DNA of 64,000 bases. Origin: G965233625 sp965233625 (GTDB lineage Bacteria; Planctomycetota; Planctomycetia; Pirellulales; Pirellulaceae). The notes beneath the pieces are model-generated. The model searched no databases and had not been told where the DNA came from. It saw only the letters and a list, made by a program, of their open reading frames with translations. The stretch lies in NCBI GenBank assembly GCA_965233625.1, contig OZ247499.1, positions 4,526,001 to 4,590,000 of the forward strand, read 5' to 3'. A program made the position numbers and the translations under genes. Below, in pieces: positions 25,120 through 34,177 of this stretch (the first letter of the stretch is position 1; each line of letters begins with the position of its first letter).

Positions 25120-26088
25120 ATGCCGCTGAGAGTGACGTGTCCTGAATGCTCGAAAGAGTTGAACGCCCCCGATGAGCTTGCGGGCAAAATGGTGGCCTGT
25201 CCGCGCTGTCAGAAACAGTTCCCCGTGAAGGGCGGAGTGCAGGTCGCCAATCAGGCCAACGTCTTTCCGCCCGGGTTCGAACCAGCCTCGGCCTCGGCGC
25301 CCACACCGCCTCCGCCGCCCGCTGCGGCTCAACCCGCGGGCTCAACACCCGCCGGCGCCGCCAAGTTCATCCTGCCGGCGGCTGATCCTCCGCAAACGCC
25401 GCCAGCCAGCGGCCAGAAGGCCAGCAATCCGCCGCCTGTTCCGCCCACACCGCCCCGCACAACGGCGCCGCCCTCGCCGCCGCAACAACCGCGTACAACG
25501 CCTACGCCAGCTGATCCGCCAGCCGAGTCCACCACGGTACGGCGCCGGCGCGATATGGAGCGTGGCTCTGGCAAGCGATCGTTGCAGCAGGCGACCTTCA
25601 TCACGGCAGCGCCTGTCGAGACAAATGTGCCGCTTGGCGCCGATGGTAAGCTGCCGGACCTGCATCTGACGGAAGAGAAACAGAAAGACGATACGGCGGA
25701 AGAAAAGCCGCGCAGCCCGCTGCTGGTCATCGCCGCGTTGACGATCAGTGTCGGCATGTCTGTATTGATGCTGGTGTTCGATTTCGAATCGACTGCCGCA
25801 CCTGTACGGTCCAAAGAGGTCTACCGACAGGATCTGGTTGAACACTATACGCAGCCCACCGACGGGGGCGAACTGAAACCGTATCAGAAGAACCTTCGCG
25901 CCGCGTTGCAGGCGCATAACCGTGGCGATAGCCGCATCGAAAAAATCTATCTCCGCCGCGTGCTCGACATGATGGAAGCTGAAGACGTCAGTCCCACGCG
26001 TGGCATCACTGGCAAGGCGCAGGGCGAATACCCGGCCAGCGATGAACATCTCCGCAGCACCATCTCGCAGTTGCTGCGCGAAGAATAG
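25120..26088 (+). CDS. Zinc-ribbon, proline-rich, single-pass membrane protein
   Basis: The protein has 322 residues. It starts with a two-CxxC ribbon (VTCPECSKELNAPDELAGKM, then VACPRCQKQF) of the type often placed at planctomycete N-termini. A Pro/Thr/Ala-rich disordered segment spans about residues 48-140. SPLLVIAALTISVGMSVLMLVFDF (about 203-226) is one membrane helix and the last 95 residues form a helical extracytoplasmic domain. Function unknown; the ribbon may sense or bind a partner at the membrane. Confidence 0.8.
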   Translation: MPLRVTCPECSKELNAPDELAGKMVACPRCQKQFPVKGGVQVANQANVFPPGFEPASASAPTPPPPPAAAQPAGSTPAGAAKFILPAADPPQTPPASGQKASNPPPVPPTPPRTTAPPSPPQQPRTTPTPADPPAESTTVRRRRDMERGSGKRSLQQATFITAAPVETNVPLGADGKLPDLHLTEEKQKDDTAEEKPRSPLLVIAALTISVGMSVLMLVFDFESTAAPVRSKEVYRQDLVEHYTQPTDGGELKPYQKNLRAALQAHNRGDSRIEKIYLRRVLDMMEAEDVSPTRGITGKAQGEYPASDEHLRSTISQLLREE

Positions 26089-26103
26089 CCAGCCATTGCG
26101 ACG

Positions 26104-26514
26104 TTAATCCGCCAGGAAGCGCTGCAGGCGTCGGCCGAGTTTCTCAAGGTCTTTGGTCTGGCATTCCCAGATGACCATCACCTTCCAGCCCTCTTTATTG
26201 AGTTGCCGGCGGTTGCGGCGGTCGCGGGCGACATTACGCGATAGCTTCTTGTCCCAGTATTCCTGACGCGTTTTAGGCTGCCGGGCGCCGCGTGGGCAGG
26301 AGTGCTGATGCCAGAAGCAGCCGTGCACAAAGATGACGCGTTTCCGCGGCCGGAAGACGATATCCGGTTTGCCCGGCAGTTCGGGGGCGTGCAAGCGGTA
26401 GCGATATCCGAGCGCGAAGACCGCCCGCCGGACGATAAGCTCTGGCGTGGTGTTCACGCCACGGACGGCCCGCATAATCTGCGACCGTTTCTCAGCGGTA
26501 AACGTATCGGCCAT
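26104..26514 (-). CDS. vsr: Very short patch repair (Vsr) endonuclease
   Basis: The protein has 136 residues, the normal Vsr length. RSQIMRAVRGVNTTPELIVRRAVF, ELPGKPDIVF (catalytic Asp) and FVHGCFWHQHSCP (active-site His, Zn ligands) are diagnostic. Vsr nicks 5' of T:G mismatches that arise from deaminated 5-methylcytosine. Its ATG overlaps the stop of the preceding gene by one base (TGATG), so it is coupled to the Exb-type locus. No cytosine methyltransferase gene is in the window, which is unusual for Vsr. Confidence 0.95.
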   Translation of the reverse strand: MADTFTAEKRSQIMRAVRGVNTTPELIVRRAVFALGYRYRLHAPELPGKPDIVFRPRKRVIFVHGCFWHQHSCPRGARQPKTRQEYWDKKLSRNVARDRRNRRQLNKEGWKVMVIWECQTKDLEKLGRRLQRFLAD

Positions 26515-27971
26515 CAGCCGCCGGCCGCCTTCAGTTCCTTCTCAAGTTTGTTTTCGACTTCGTCATCCAGGAACTTAAAGAGCAGTTGCTGCGTCTCCGT
26601 GAACATCGCGTCGATGCGGCTTTTCTGACGGATGTCTTTGGTCTGAAAGTCCTGCCGGGCAAGTTCGAGCGCTGTCTGCAGGTTGCCGAGTGTTTCGAAG
26701 GTGCCAAACACTTCCATCAGTTTCTTGGCGTCTTCCAGATCACCCTTTTTGATGCTCCGCCGCACACGGCTGGCCAGCACCTGCCGTTTGGCAACGACAT
26801 CCATCACGCGGCTTTGCAGGCCCTTCATCACCGCTTCAGCCCGCAGACGAAGTTCATCATCGGGCACCAGCGCCGTCTCGTTGGCAAGATAGCCCGGCGC
26901 CACCGGCAGACGCGCGAGCAACCGGCCGCCGTTTTTCACATACAGCAGCCGCAACGGCTTGGCGCCTTGTGGAATGTTGATCGTGCCGCGCCAGTCGGTC
27001 TGGCCGACCAGCTTCGAATCGCCGCTGTCGATATCTTTGGCGTACAGCTCGTAACCTTCCAGCGGCCGCGGGTCCAGCGACTTCGAGACGATCTGCAGCT
27101 TTGTGCTGTCGTAAACCGGCTTCACACTCACGCCCATCCGCAAGGTTCTGCGACCCGCGCGCCCCGACAACGGATTGCGGAAACCGGAATACACCTGCGC
27201 ATCGATGGTCCAGTCAAACCGGTTGCGGATCACCAGATAGGTCCAGTCCACGCGGACAAGATTCACCTTGTTGCCGAAACGACCCGCCTTGCGGATCACC
27301 GGCTTCATCACCGAGCCGGGCTTTGGCAGCGCGGGACTGTTTTCACGCAGGATCAGCCCACCGGCACGTAGCGTCAGCCGGGCGCGGTATTCGTATTCCT
27401 TCTTCTTTTCCTCGCCTTGGCCGGTTTCTTTGGTCACGGTGAAGCTGTCTTCGATCCGCGCGATGGGCGAGAACGCGTCGATCATGCTATCGAAGCAGAT
27501 CGTGCCAATCATGCCGCGCTGCCGTGTGGTCTGCCGGAAGACAGGACCCAGAAAATCACTCCGCGGGTCCAGCTCGCGGACCGAGACGCTGAACTCGCTG
27601 GACGAGGCGTTCACCGCCATCAGCATGACTTTATCAAACGCGTGGAACATCTCTTCCGACGCTGCATGTAGCTGCTCGACTTCGATCCCTTCCAGATCAA
27701 ACAGCATATCGCTCTTGATGGTACCGGGCAGAGCTGACGGTTCGGTATTGATATGAATCGTAAACGCGGCGCCGACGTCAATATTCGCGCGGTCAATCAG
27801 CGTCTGCCGGATCTGCTGTTCCAGCCGCGGCGTCAACTGCGGAGATTCCTCCAGCACCAGCCACACCTGAATTTCATAAGGCGAATACACCCACGTTTCC
27901 TGCGCGGCCGCGGTCGGGGCGAAGCTGGCGAGGCAGAGAAGCGCCAGCAGCACGATGAGCAGCCGTTGCAC
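26514..27971 (-). CDS. Secreted protein of the Exb-type locus, unknown family
   Basis: The protein has 485 residues from the GTG at 27971, which has GAGGGGG just upstream and a proper signal peptide (LLIVLLALLCLASFAPTAAA). The longer open frame from 28277 runs through repeats (SPRPSGERVRVRG) and is rejected. Mature part begins QETWVYSPYEIQVWLVLEES, has beta-rich segments in the middle (YEYRARLTLRAGGLILREN, VDWTYLVIRNRFDWTIDAQVYSG) and helical C-terminal 130 residues. The gene lies between the solute-binding-protein fusion and vsr. Function unknown; likely a periplasmic partner of the ExbB/ExbD complex. Confidence 0.8.
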   Translation of the reverse strand: MQRLLIVLLALLCLASFAPTAAAQETWVYSPYEIQVWLVLEESPQLTPRLEQQIRQTLIDRANIDVGAAFTIHINTEPSALPGTIKSDMLFDLEGIEVEQLHAASEEMFHAFDKVMLMAVNASSSEFSVSVRELDPRSDFLGPVFRQTTRQRGMIGTICFDSMIDAFSPIARIEDSFTVTKETGQGEEKKKEYEYRARLTLRAGGLILRENSPALPKPGSVMKPVIRKAGRFGNKVNLVRVDWTYLVIRNRFDWTIDAQVYSGFRNPLSGRAGRRTLRMGVSVKPVYDSTKLQIVSKSLDPRPLEGYELYAKDIDSGDSKLVGQTDWRGTINIPQGAKPLRLLYVKNGGRLLARLPVAPGYLANETALVPDDELRLRAEAVMKGLQSRVMDVVAKRQVLASRVRRSIKKGDLEDAKKLMEVFGTFETLGNLQTALELARQDFQTKDIRQKSRIDAMFTETQQLLFKFLDDEVENKLEKELKAAGG

Positions 27972-27973
27972 TT

Positions 27974-28142
27974 GCCCCCTCGCCCCTTTGGGGAGAGGGC
28001 TGGGGTGAGGGGAAGCAGTTTGCTGCCCGTGTGGTGATGATGCGTTGACTTGGTTGACTTGTGACGCGTTAGTTACGGCGGCGGATGCTGGAAGAAGGTT
28101 GTGCCCCCTCACCCTAACCCTCTCCCCGGAGGGGCGAGGGGA
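27974..28142. repeat. Inverted pair of CCCCTCGCCCCT...GAGAGGG repeats
   Basis: About 40 bases at 27974-28013 (CCCCTCGCCCCTTTGGGG then AGAGGGCTGGGGTGAGGGG) are repeated in inverted orientation at 28103-28142. Each unit is also an internal hairpin. The left unit supplies the ribosome-binding site of the gene starting at 27971. Partial or complete relatives occur at 16755, 37658, 39994 and 42883. Confidence 0.85.
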
Positions 28143-28247
28143 CGTGGAGCGATGCTCTGCGCAGGGGTGGCGGTGGCGGCAGCGGAAGGCTCGCGTGCGT
28201 TTCGTGCTGGTGTCTGATGCTGAAATCACGTGTGTAGATACCAATGC
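28143..28247 (-). repeat. Degenerate remnant of the nested inverted-repeat element
   Basis: TGTGTAGATACCAATGC (28230-28246) is the type-B outer arm found in copy 8. On the minus strand it is followed by CACCAGCACGAAACGCACGCG, which resembles a decayed inner arm. The other half is not recognisable. Confidence 0.5.
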
Positions 28248-28249
28248 TG

Positions 28250-30658
28250 TTACGGCGTGAATGCCGAGACTTCCCACTTTTCAACCGTGTCGTACAAACT
28301 GATCTGCCGCTCACCCAGACCGGAGACGGCTTTGTGATAGCCGTAGTAATCCACCATCTGCCACAACGGAACAATGGCCACATCGGCGTAGCTCAACTGG
28401 TGCAGGTCATACAGCCGGGCACGGGTCTGGTCCCAGTCTTCCGCCGCATCCAGCCGCCGTAGTCCCAGGTTGATATATGGCCCCGGTTGCTTCAACAACC
28501 CTTCGGCAGCCAGCACGCGGCGGGCGTCAGTAACAGGCTCCCACACGGCGGCTTCGACGTAGAGCAGGTCGTAGTTCTCATCGGGCGGCATGGTCTGGCC
28601 ATCTGGCAGCGGCTTGTTGTTCACTTTCACGCCGATGGATTCAAGCTGCTCCGCAATGTCTTTGCACGCCAGTGTGGCGACTTCGTTGGCCGGGTGATAC
28701 AGCAGCAGCGGCTTCAGCTTCGGCGGATCTGTTTTGCGGATCTTCGCCAGGCCGATCTGTTCCGTCTCCGCAAGCTTCACCAGCGTGGTGGCCAGCCGCG
28801 GCTCGTAAGTCCGTGGCGCCGGGCGTTCGTTGTAGGCGTAACCGACGGGTTCGTTGCCGTAGTAAGGCGCCGGGAAGGGGCCGGTGACGGTGCGGCAACC
28901 GGTCAGCTGACGGTCGCCCAGCAGCGTCTGAGTGAGGATGCGTTCACGGTCGATGCCATAAACCATCGCGCGGCGGAACGTGCGACTTTTCATGAAAGGC
29001 GATTCTTTGTTGGGCAGCAGGAAATGCACCGTCGGCATTTCGTAACGGCCCAGCTTCACGCTGCTGGAATGAATGCCACGCGACACAAAGCGGGCAGCGT
29101 CGGCGGGAAAAACCCGGTCGAGCACATCGATGTCGCCGCGTTCCAGCAGCTTGAAAGCGTCGCGGGAAGAAGTCTGCCGCACTTCCAGAATCTTCGGCCG
29201 CGAAGTGTCGCCGTATTCCGGATTGGGTCCGAACTGCAGATGCTTCTCGTTGTTTTCAATAATGCGGTACGGGCCGTCGGCCGTCTCTGGACCGCCACTG
29301 GCGACTTCACGCGTGATGGCCGTTTGCAGCCATGATTGTGGCAGCACGTGTGGCTGCGAAAAATGCGCCCGGACCACGGAAGAACCTTCTGTCTCGACCG
29401 ACTTCAGCAGCCGCGCCCAGCCGGGTATGTAGTCCGGCTGCTGCGGATTGGCAAACTGCAACAGGCGGCGCGAAAGCGGCTGCGCGGTGGTAGATGGACC
29501 GTCTACTTTCGACGTGGTGCGGCGCAGCGTAAAGGTCAGCGTGCGCAGTTCCGGGTCGTGTTCGATTTCGCCCAGTGGCGAGCGGTACTGGCCGCCCGCA
29601 GGGCCAAACCCGGTGAACTCGGTCAGACTCCGGCGGGTCAGCCGGCCGACGCGTCGTGCGGCCCAGTCTGTCAGATGCCGCGGGTCCGGGGCGCCCGGCC
29701 GTTGATCCACGCCGACGACGATCAACCGGTAACTTTTGCCGATATCCGCCAGCAGTTGCGCGCCGCCTTCCACCGTGGGCCAGATCCGTAGCATCTGCCG
29801 GCTGGCGTTGCGGGCTTCGATAAACTTGCCTTCCTTCAGCAACTGCCGCGACTCGGCCAGTTTCTCTTTGGCCAGCTGATCCATCTTGCCGTTGTACTGG
29901 TCGATGACAACGGTCTGTTCCGCTTTGTAGTCGTCTTTGATCCGCTTGAGAAACGCCCGCAGCACCTGATATTTGCCATTGGTGAAATACTGCTCCGCCA
30001 CGCGTGCAATGACGAACGTCAGAATCTGCCGCACATCGCCGCGCGAAGCTTCGGGCTTGTACGTGGGATTGATGCGGTAAAGTTCTTCGAAGACCAGCAG
30101 CGCTTCGTCGTACTGCATGTTGTCGACAACGCGTTTGCCTTCCTGAAACAGGTAGTTCAGCAGCGCCGCATCCAGACCGGGCGTACCCGGATAGTTCACA
30201 CGCAGATACAGATAATTCTGATAGGCGCCTGCGAAGTTCTCCTGCTTCATAAAATCGCCGGCCTGCTCCATGACCATATCGGCGTAGCTTTTGTAGATAT
30301 AGTCCGGGCGGTTTTCCCATTTAATCTGCCGCTCTGGCACTTCCGATTTGGGCCATGTGACCATCACAGAATAAGTCTGCCCCGGCTGCGGACGCCTGGC
30401 CATCGGTTCTAAGAAGACTTCCTGCTGTTTGCCGTTTTTGTCGGGCAGCCACATCTTGTCGAACGGGTCGTAATCCGTCAGCGGCCCGTCATAGACCGGC
30501 GGTTTGTTATCGTCTTCTTTCTTCTCCTGCCCGATGGCGGACGCGGGCGCCAGAAGCACCAGCGCAAGGTGAAGACCCAGCGCAATATGCACCGCCGCGG
30601 CAATCAACCGGGCGGTGATCGCGGGTGGCGTGGTGCGGGTTTGAAGTTGATGCATCAT
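28250..30658 (-). CDS. TPR plus family-5 solute-binding protein fusion
   Basis: The protein has 802 residues, starting MMHQLQ. A hydrophobic anchor or signal (about residues 18-43) is followed by roughly 300 residues of helical tetratricopeptide-like sequence (GAYQNYLYLRVNYPGTPGLDAALLNYLF, QYDEALLVFEELYRINPTYKP). The C-terminal about 450 residues match SBP_bac_5 peptide/nickel-binding proteins (TADGPYRIIENNEKHLQFGPNPEYGD, LLERGDIDVLDRVFPADAARF, FRRAMVYGIDRERIL). No ABC permease or ATPase genes are nearby, so it probably serves as a binding subunit of the Exb-type locus. The stop of the preceding PQQ gene is 15 bases upstream. Confidence 0.85.
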   Translation of the reverse strand: MMHQLQTRTTPPAITARLIAAAVHIALGLHLALVLLAPASAIGQEKKEDDNKPPVYDGPLTDYDPFDKMWLPDKNGKQQEVFLEPMARRPQPGQTYSVMVTWPKSEVPERQIKWENRPDYIYKSYADMVMEQAGDFMKQENFAGAYQNYLYLRVNYPGTPGLDAALLNYLFQEGKRVVDNMQYDEALLVFEELYRINPTYKPEASRGDVRQILTFVIARVAEQYFTNGKYQVLRAFLKRIKDDYKAEQTVVIDQYNGKMDQLAKEKLAESRQLLKEGKFIEARNASRQMLRIWPTVEGGAQLLADIGKSYRLIVVGVDQRPGAPDPRHLTDWAARRVGRLTRRSLTEFTGFGPAGGQYRSPLGEIEHDPELRTLTFTLRRTTSKVDGPSTTAQPLSRRLLQFANPQQPDYIPGWARLLKSVETEGSSVVRAHFSQPHVLPQSWLQTAITREVASGGPETADGPYRIIENNEKHLQFGPNPEYGDTSRPKILEVRQTSSRDAFKLLERGDIDVLDRVFPADAARFVSRGIHSSSVKLGRYEMPTVHFLLPNKESPFMKSRTFRRAMVYGIDRERILTQTLLGDRQLTGCRTVTGPFPAPYYGNEPVGYAYNERPAPRTYEPRLATTLVKLAETEQIGLAKIRKTDPPKLKPLLLYHPANEVATLACKDIAEQLESIGVKVNNKPLPDGQTMPPDENYDLLYVEAAVWEPVTDARRVLAAEGLLKQPGPYINLGLRRLDAAEDWDQTRARLYDLHQLSYADVAIVPLWQMVDYYGYHKAVSGLGERQISLYDTVEKWEVSAFTP

Positions 30659-30673
30659 GGCGGGCCGTTGCGG

Positions 30674-33600
30674 TTAAGGCTGCGCGGCTTCGGTGTAACT
30701 GGCGGGCGGCTCGATCAGGTGGAAGGCGCCGTCTGCTCCGGGGATCAGATAGCCATTGCGGTTGGGCGTGGGGCCGCCCTGTAACGGTTCGCCCAGATTG
30801 GTGCTGCCGACCTCAGCGCCGTCTTTACTGCTGACACGCCACACGACGCCCCCTTCGGTGCAGATGACATAGTCCGTATTGCTGCCGGCGGTCAGCAGCA
30901 TGGGGTGCCCGGTCAGCGGGCCGTAAGCAAGCGGCGCCTGCCAGAGCTTCTTGCCGGCGCCGTCTACACATAGCAGCCCGCCACGGTCCGACGCCGCAAG
31001 TATATTGCCGCCGATCTTATACGGTCCCCAGGTCCAGCGACCGCCCAGCGGCGTCTGCGACTTCAGTTCTAACTTGGGCAGTTCAAACATCAGCAATTGA
31101 TCACCGCCGTTGCCCGCACCGGCGACAAACAGATTTTTATCGACCTGCGCAAAGCCAGAAAGCAACGCACCGGGCGCCTTGCTCTTCTGCAACTCTGCCA
31201 GATACTCGTCCACGGACTTCTTCACGCCCACGCGGTAGACGAATCCACGATTGTCGCCGACGACAAATTCTTCGCCGCCGTCGAGCACCAGCGGCCGGCG
31301 CCAGACGACCTTCTCACCCGGTTTGAGTTGCGGCTGGAAGGCGGACTTCACCGTTTCTGATCCAGGGTCCAGCCAGAAGATCTGCCCGGCGGCGGAAGGC
31401 GCCAGGACGGCTTTTTTGAACGCGGCGGGCGGGCCGGTCAGCGGCTCTTCGGGAATCTTGTATTTGCGTTGCCGTACGGGGCGGGCGTTGTTTTCTGGAT
31501 CGTAAACCAGCAGCAAGTCGCCACGATGCGCCGCGGTGAAGGCCAGCCGTCCATCGCCAATTTCGGTACGGTGGGCGTATTGCGGGCCGGTGGACGTGGC
31601 ATTCGGAGCCCACGGCGCCACGATGTTCATATCGCCTTTGGAAACTTCGCCCGCCGGGATGCGGAACAGACGGCCGAAGACTGACATGCCAACGTATTCG
31701 CCCCGCGTTTTATCAATCGCCAGACCGTCAATCAGCGGCGTACCGATTTCCATTTCCCACAATGGTTTGTCATCCTCCTTGCGGGATGCTGCCACAACAT
31801 ACGCCGGCGAGTTCTGCGGGCGGCGGGCATGGAAAACAGCGCCGGACGGAGCCATTTGCAGCGGTGAAATAAACGTGTCCTGGCCGAACTTCACCACCGG
31901 CGTGCTCAGTTCGCTTAATGCGGGCTGCACCTGGTAATAGGCCAGACGTTCTTCCGCCGCCCAGAGGTTGCTGCCTTCGCCCGTGGTGTAAATCCGCGTC
32001 GGCTTCTTCAGCACGGCGGCAGTGCTGATGGTGGTCTTCACGGGCCGCGCTTTGCTGGAAAGATCAACGTCAAACAGATAATAGGCGCCAAGTTCTGTCA
32101 CAACCATCACGCGGCGGCCCAGCACCTTCATGCTGCTGGACACGCGGCCATCGAGGCGGATGGGCGGCTGCGCCTTTTTGATTTCTGAACCGCTGACGGT
32201 CAGCACATGCAGCATGGCGAAGTCCGGGCCTTCGTTCACGGCGACAAAGACATGGCCTTTCCAGACAACGGGCGACGTCTCGATGGCGCCGGATTTGTGC
32301 CCCAGATAGTGCACGCCGCTGACGGACATCCGCAGTGCGGACATCATGTACAGGTTGCTGTGGCCGCCCGGCTGAAACAGACGCGAATTCGCCGCGTCGA
32401 TCCCTGGAGCCGACGTGGTTGCCTGTGGCAGCTGCGTGGCCACATTCAGTTTGCCCGTGGCGGCTTCGATCTGACAGACTCTGCCGCTGCGCGTTGTCAC
32501 AATCACCGCGTCTGCGGTAACAAGCGGACGGGCGAACTCTTCGCCAATCTGCTGCCGCCAGACCACTTCGCCTGTTGCTGCTTTGACGCGTTGCAGTTCA
32601 TCGTAACGGGCATCAACCAGCAGAATGTCGCTGCCGGGCCGGTCTTCCATCGGCTGCGGATGATAGACCGTGTCGTAGCCTACGAACTGTTTCCAGAGCA
32701 GCTTGCCCTTGCCGCCATCCACTCCATACACAGAGCCATTGACCAGAAACGCCAGCAGTTGCCCGTTTAACGCCGGATCACCGTCGCCGCGGCTTGCCGA
32801 CGGCAGCAGCTGGGCGGCGACCGGCGCGGTGCGCTCGCCGGGCAGCGGCTCCTGATTCAGGTTATCGGTGGTGGCTTTTCCGGCGACGGCGTCTGAGATC
32901 TTCAGCACGGCAGCGCGAAGTTGCTCATTCGTTTCCAGGTCGTTGTATTCTTTGACCAGTTTTTCACGCGTCTCGTAGGCGGCGATCGTATCGCCTTCTT
33001 TAAGTTGGGCCGTGATATTCTTTAGAGCTTCGGCCAGAGCGAAGTCGCGGTTGATCTCTCGCTGTTCGATGCGGATTTCTTCTTCAATCTTTTCGATGCG
33101 GCCTAGTTGCGCCTTACGTTGCGAAGATGGCAGGTAATCCGGATTGTTGACCAGCTTCATCGCCCGCAGCGCCAGCTCTACGTTGATGCGCGAGCCTTCT
33201 GTTTCCGGCGTCTTCCGCGCCCGTGCGGCAAAGCCTTCGGCAATGGTGGGAAGCAGCCCGGATAGTTCCGCGCGGGCTTCCTCCATCTTCTCCTCTTTGT
33301 TCATCTCAGGCAGCACTTCTTCCGCCACCTTTAAGGCGCCGTCCATATCGTTCTTGCTGTTTACTTCAATACGCAGCATTGCCAAGCCACGGCGAACCCG
33401 CGCGGCGCCTGAGTTCTTGTCGCTGGGGAACGATTCCAGGAAGTTGTCGTAGTGCTCAATGGCCTGGCTGTACGAACCGTCTGCATAGGCTTTTTCCGCC
33501 ACTTCGTACATCGCCGTCGCATTGCCGCGCGACAAGACGAAATACAGCAGCACGCCGGAACCGATCAGCACCAGCAGCAGCACGCCGCCGCCCCACAGGA

Positions 33601-34177
33601 ACGGCGACTCCCACGGATTGCCACGAACCGCTTTCTTCTTGTGCTTAGGAGCGGGCGGGGCAGGCTCTGCCGGCTGCAAACCGCCGTCCATGCCGAACGC
33701 GTCGAGCCCGCCACCGGCATCCAGCGGCTGCAGACCGCCGTCTAACGGTTGCAGACCGCCGTCTAAAGGCTGCAGCCCGCCGGCGTCATCCAGCGGCGTC
33801 AGCCCTGCGGGTTCAGCGTCAATCGTTTCAGCGTCGATCGTTTCGGCAGCGACGGTTGGAATGTCTTCCTCATCGTCCTCCATCAGCTCTGGATCAACGC
33901 CGACCGGAATATCGTCATCTGCGGGTAAGACTTCGGGCGGTTCTTCGGGCGGCAGCGGCGCGGGCATGGCGTCTTCGCCCAGGATGCGGCTGGCCTGTTT
34001 GTGGGTAAGTTCTTCGCGGCTGATCAGCAGCGCGGCGACTTCGTGCGCTTCGACTTCGCGGCCTGCAGTCTCGATCTGATGACGCAGCGTGGCGGCGCCG
34101 TCTGCATCAAGCATGTCGCGTTCTAACAGCGCTTCGATAAACTCACCGGCGTTCATATTCGCAGCCTTATGTTGCAT
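30674..34177 (-). CDS. Large membrane protein with TPR-like and PQQ beta-propeller domains
   Basis: The protein has 1167 residues. I chose the ATG at 34177 because it overlaps the upstream stop (ATGA). Order: helical N-terminal domain, an acidic linker with three tandem GGLQPLD units (about 132-155), one membrane helix (WGGGVLLLVLIGSGVLLYFVL, about 196-216), TPR-like helices (YEVAEKAYADGSYSQAIEHYDNFL), then from about 450 a PQQ-type propeller (GSVYGVDGGKGKLLWKQFVG, AATGEVVWRQQIGEEFARPLV, GKKLWQAPLAYGPLTGHPM). The propeller lies outside the cytoplasm and may bind envelope partners. No methanol-dehydrogenase catalytic residues seen. Confidence 0.88.
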   Translation of the reverse strand: MQHKAANMNAGEFIEALLERDMLDADGAATLRHQIETAGREVEAHEVAALLISREELTHKQASRILGEDAMPAPLPPEEPPEVLPADDDIPVGVDPELMEDDEEDIPTVAAETIDAETIDAEPAGLTPLDDAGGLQPLDGGLQPLDGGLQPLDAGGGLDAFGMDGGLQPAEPAPPAPKHKKKAVRGNPWESPFLWGGGVLLLVLIGSGVLLYFVLSRGNATAMYEVAEKAYADGSYSQAIEHYDNFLESFPSDKNSGAARVRRGLAMLRIEVNSKNDMDGALKVAEEVLPEMNKEEKMEEARAELSGLLPTIAEGFAARARKTPETEGSRINVELALRAMKLVNNPDYLPSSQRKAQLGRIEKIEEEIRIEQREINRDFALAEALKNITAQLKEGDTIAAYETREKLVKEYNDLETNEQLRAAVLKISDAVAGKATTDNLNQEPLPGERTAPVAAQLLPSASRGDGDPALNGQLLAFLVNGSVYGVDGGKGKLLWKQFVGYDTVYHPQPMEDRPGSDILLVDARYDELQRVKAATGEVVWRQQIGEEFARPLVTADAVIVTTRSGRVCQIEAATGKLNVATQLPQATTSAPGIDAANSRLFQPGGHSNLYMMSALRMSVSGVHYLGHKSGAIETSPVVWKGHVFVAVNEGPDFAMLHVLTVSGSEIKKAQPPIRLDGRVSSSMKVLGRRVMVVTELGAYYLFDVDLSSKARPVKTTISTAAVLKKPTRIYTTGEGSNLWAAEERLAYYQVQPALSELSTPVVKFGQDTFISPLQMAPSGAVFHARRPQNSPAYVVAASRKEDDKPLWEMEIGTPLIDGLAIDKTRGEYVGMSVFGRLFRIPAGEVSKGDMNIVAPWAPNATSTGPQYAHRTEIGDGRLAFTAAHRGDLLLVYDPENNARPVRQRKYKIPEEPLTGPPAAFKKAVLAPSAAGQIFWLDPGSETVKSAFQPQLKPGEKVVWRRPLVLDGGEEFVVGDNRGFVYRVGVKKSVDEYLAELQKSKAPGALLSGFAQVDKNLFVAGAGNGGDQLLMFELPKLELKSQTPLGGRWTWGPYKIGGNILAASDRGGLLCVDGAGKKLWQAPLAYGPLTGHPMLLTAGSNTDYVICTEGGVVWRVSSKDGAEVGSTNLGEPLQGGPTPNRNGYLIPGADGAFHLIEPPASYTEAAQP

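Noticed and set aside
27972..28277. Longer N-terminus (102 residues) for the secreted protein at 26514
   Set aside because: It translates the CCCCTCGCCCC repeats and overlaps the upstream gene's end; the GTG at 27971 gives a proper signal peptide.
33700..33790. Possible CRISPR-like direct repeats
   Set aside because: The repeats are 21-base in-frame codons for GGLQPLD inside a gene, without unique spacers.
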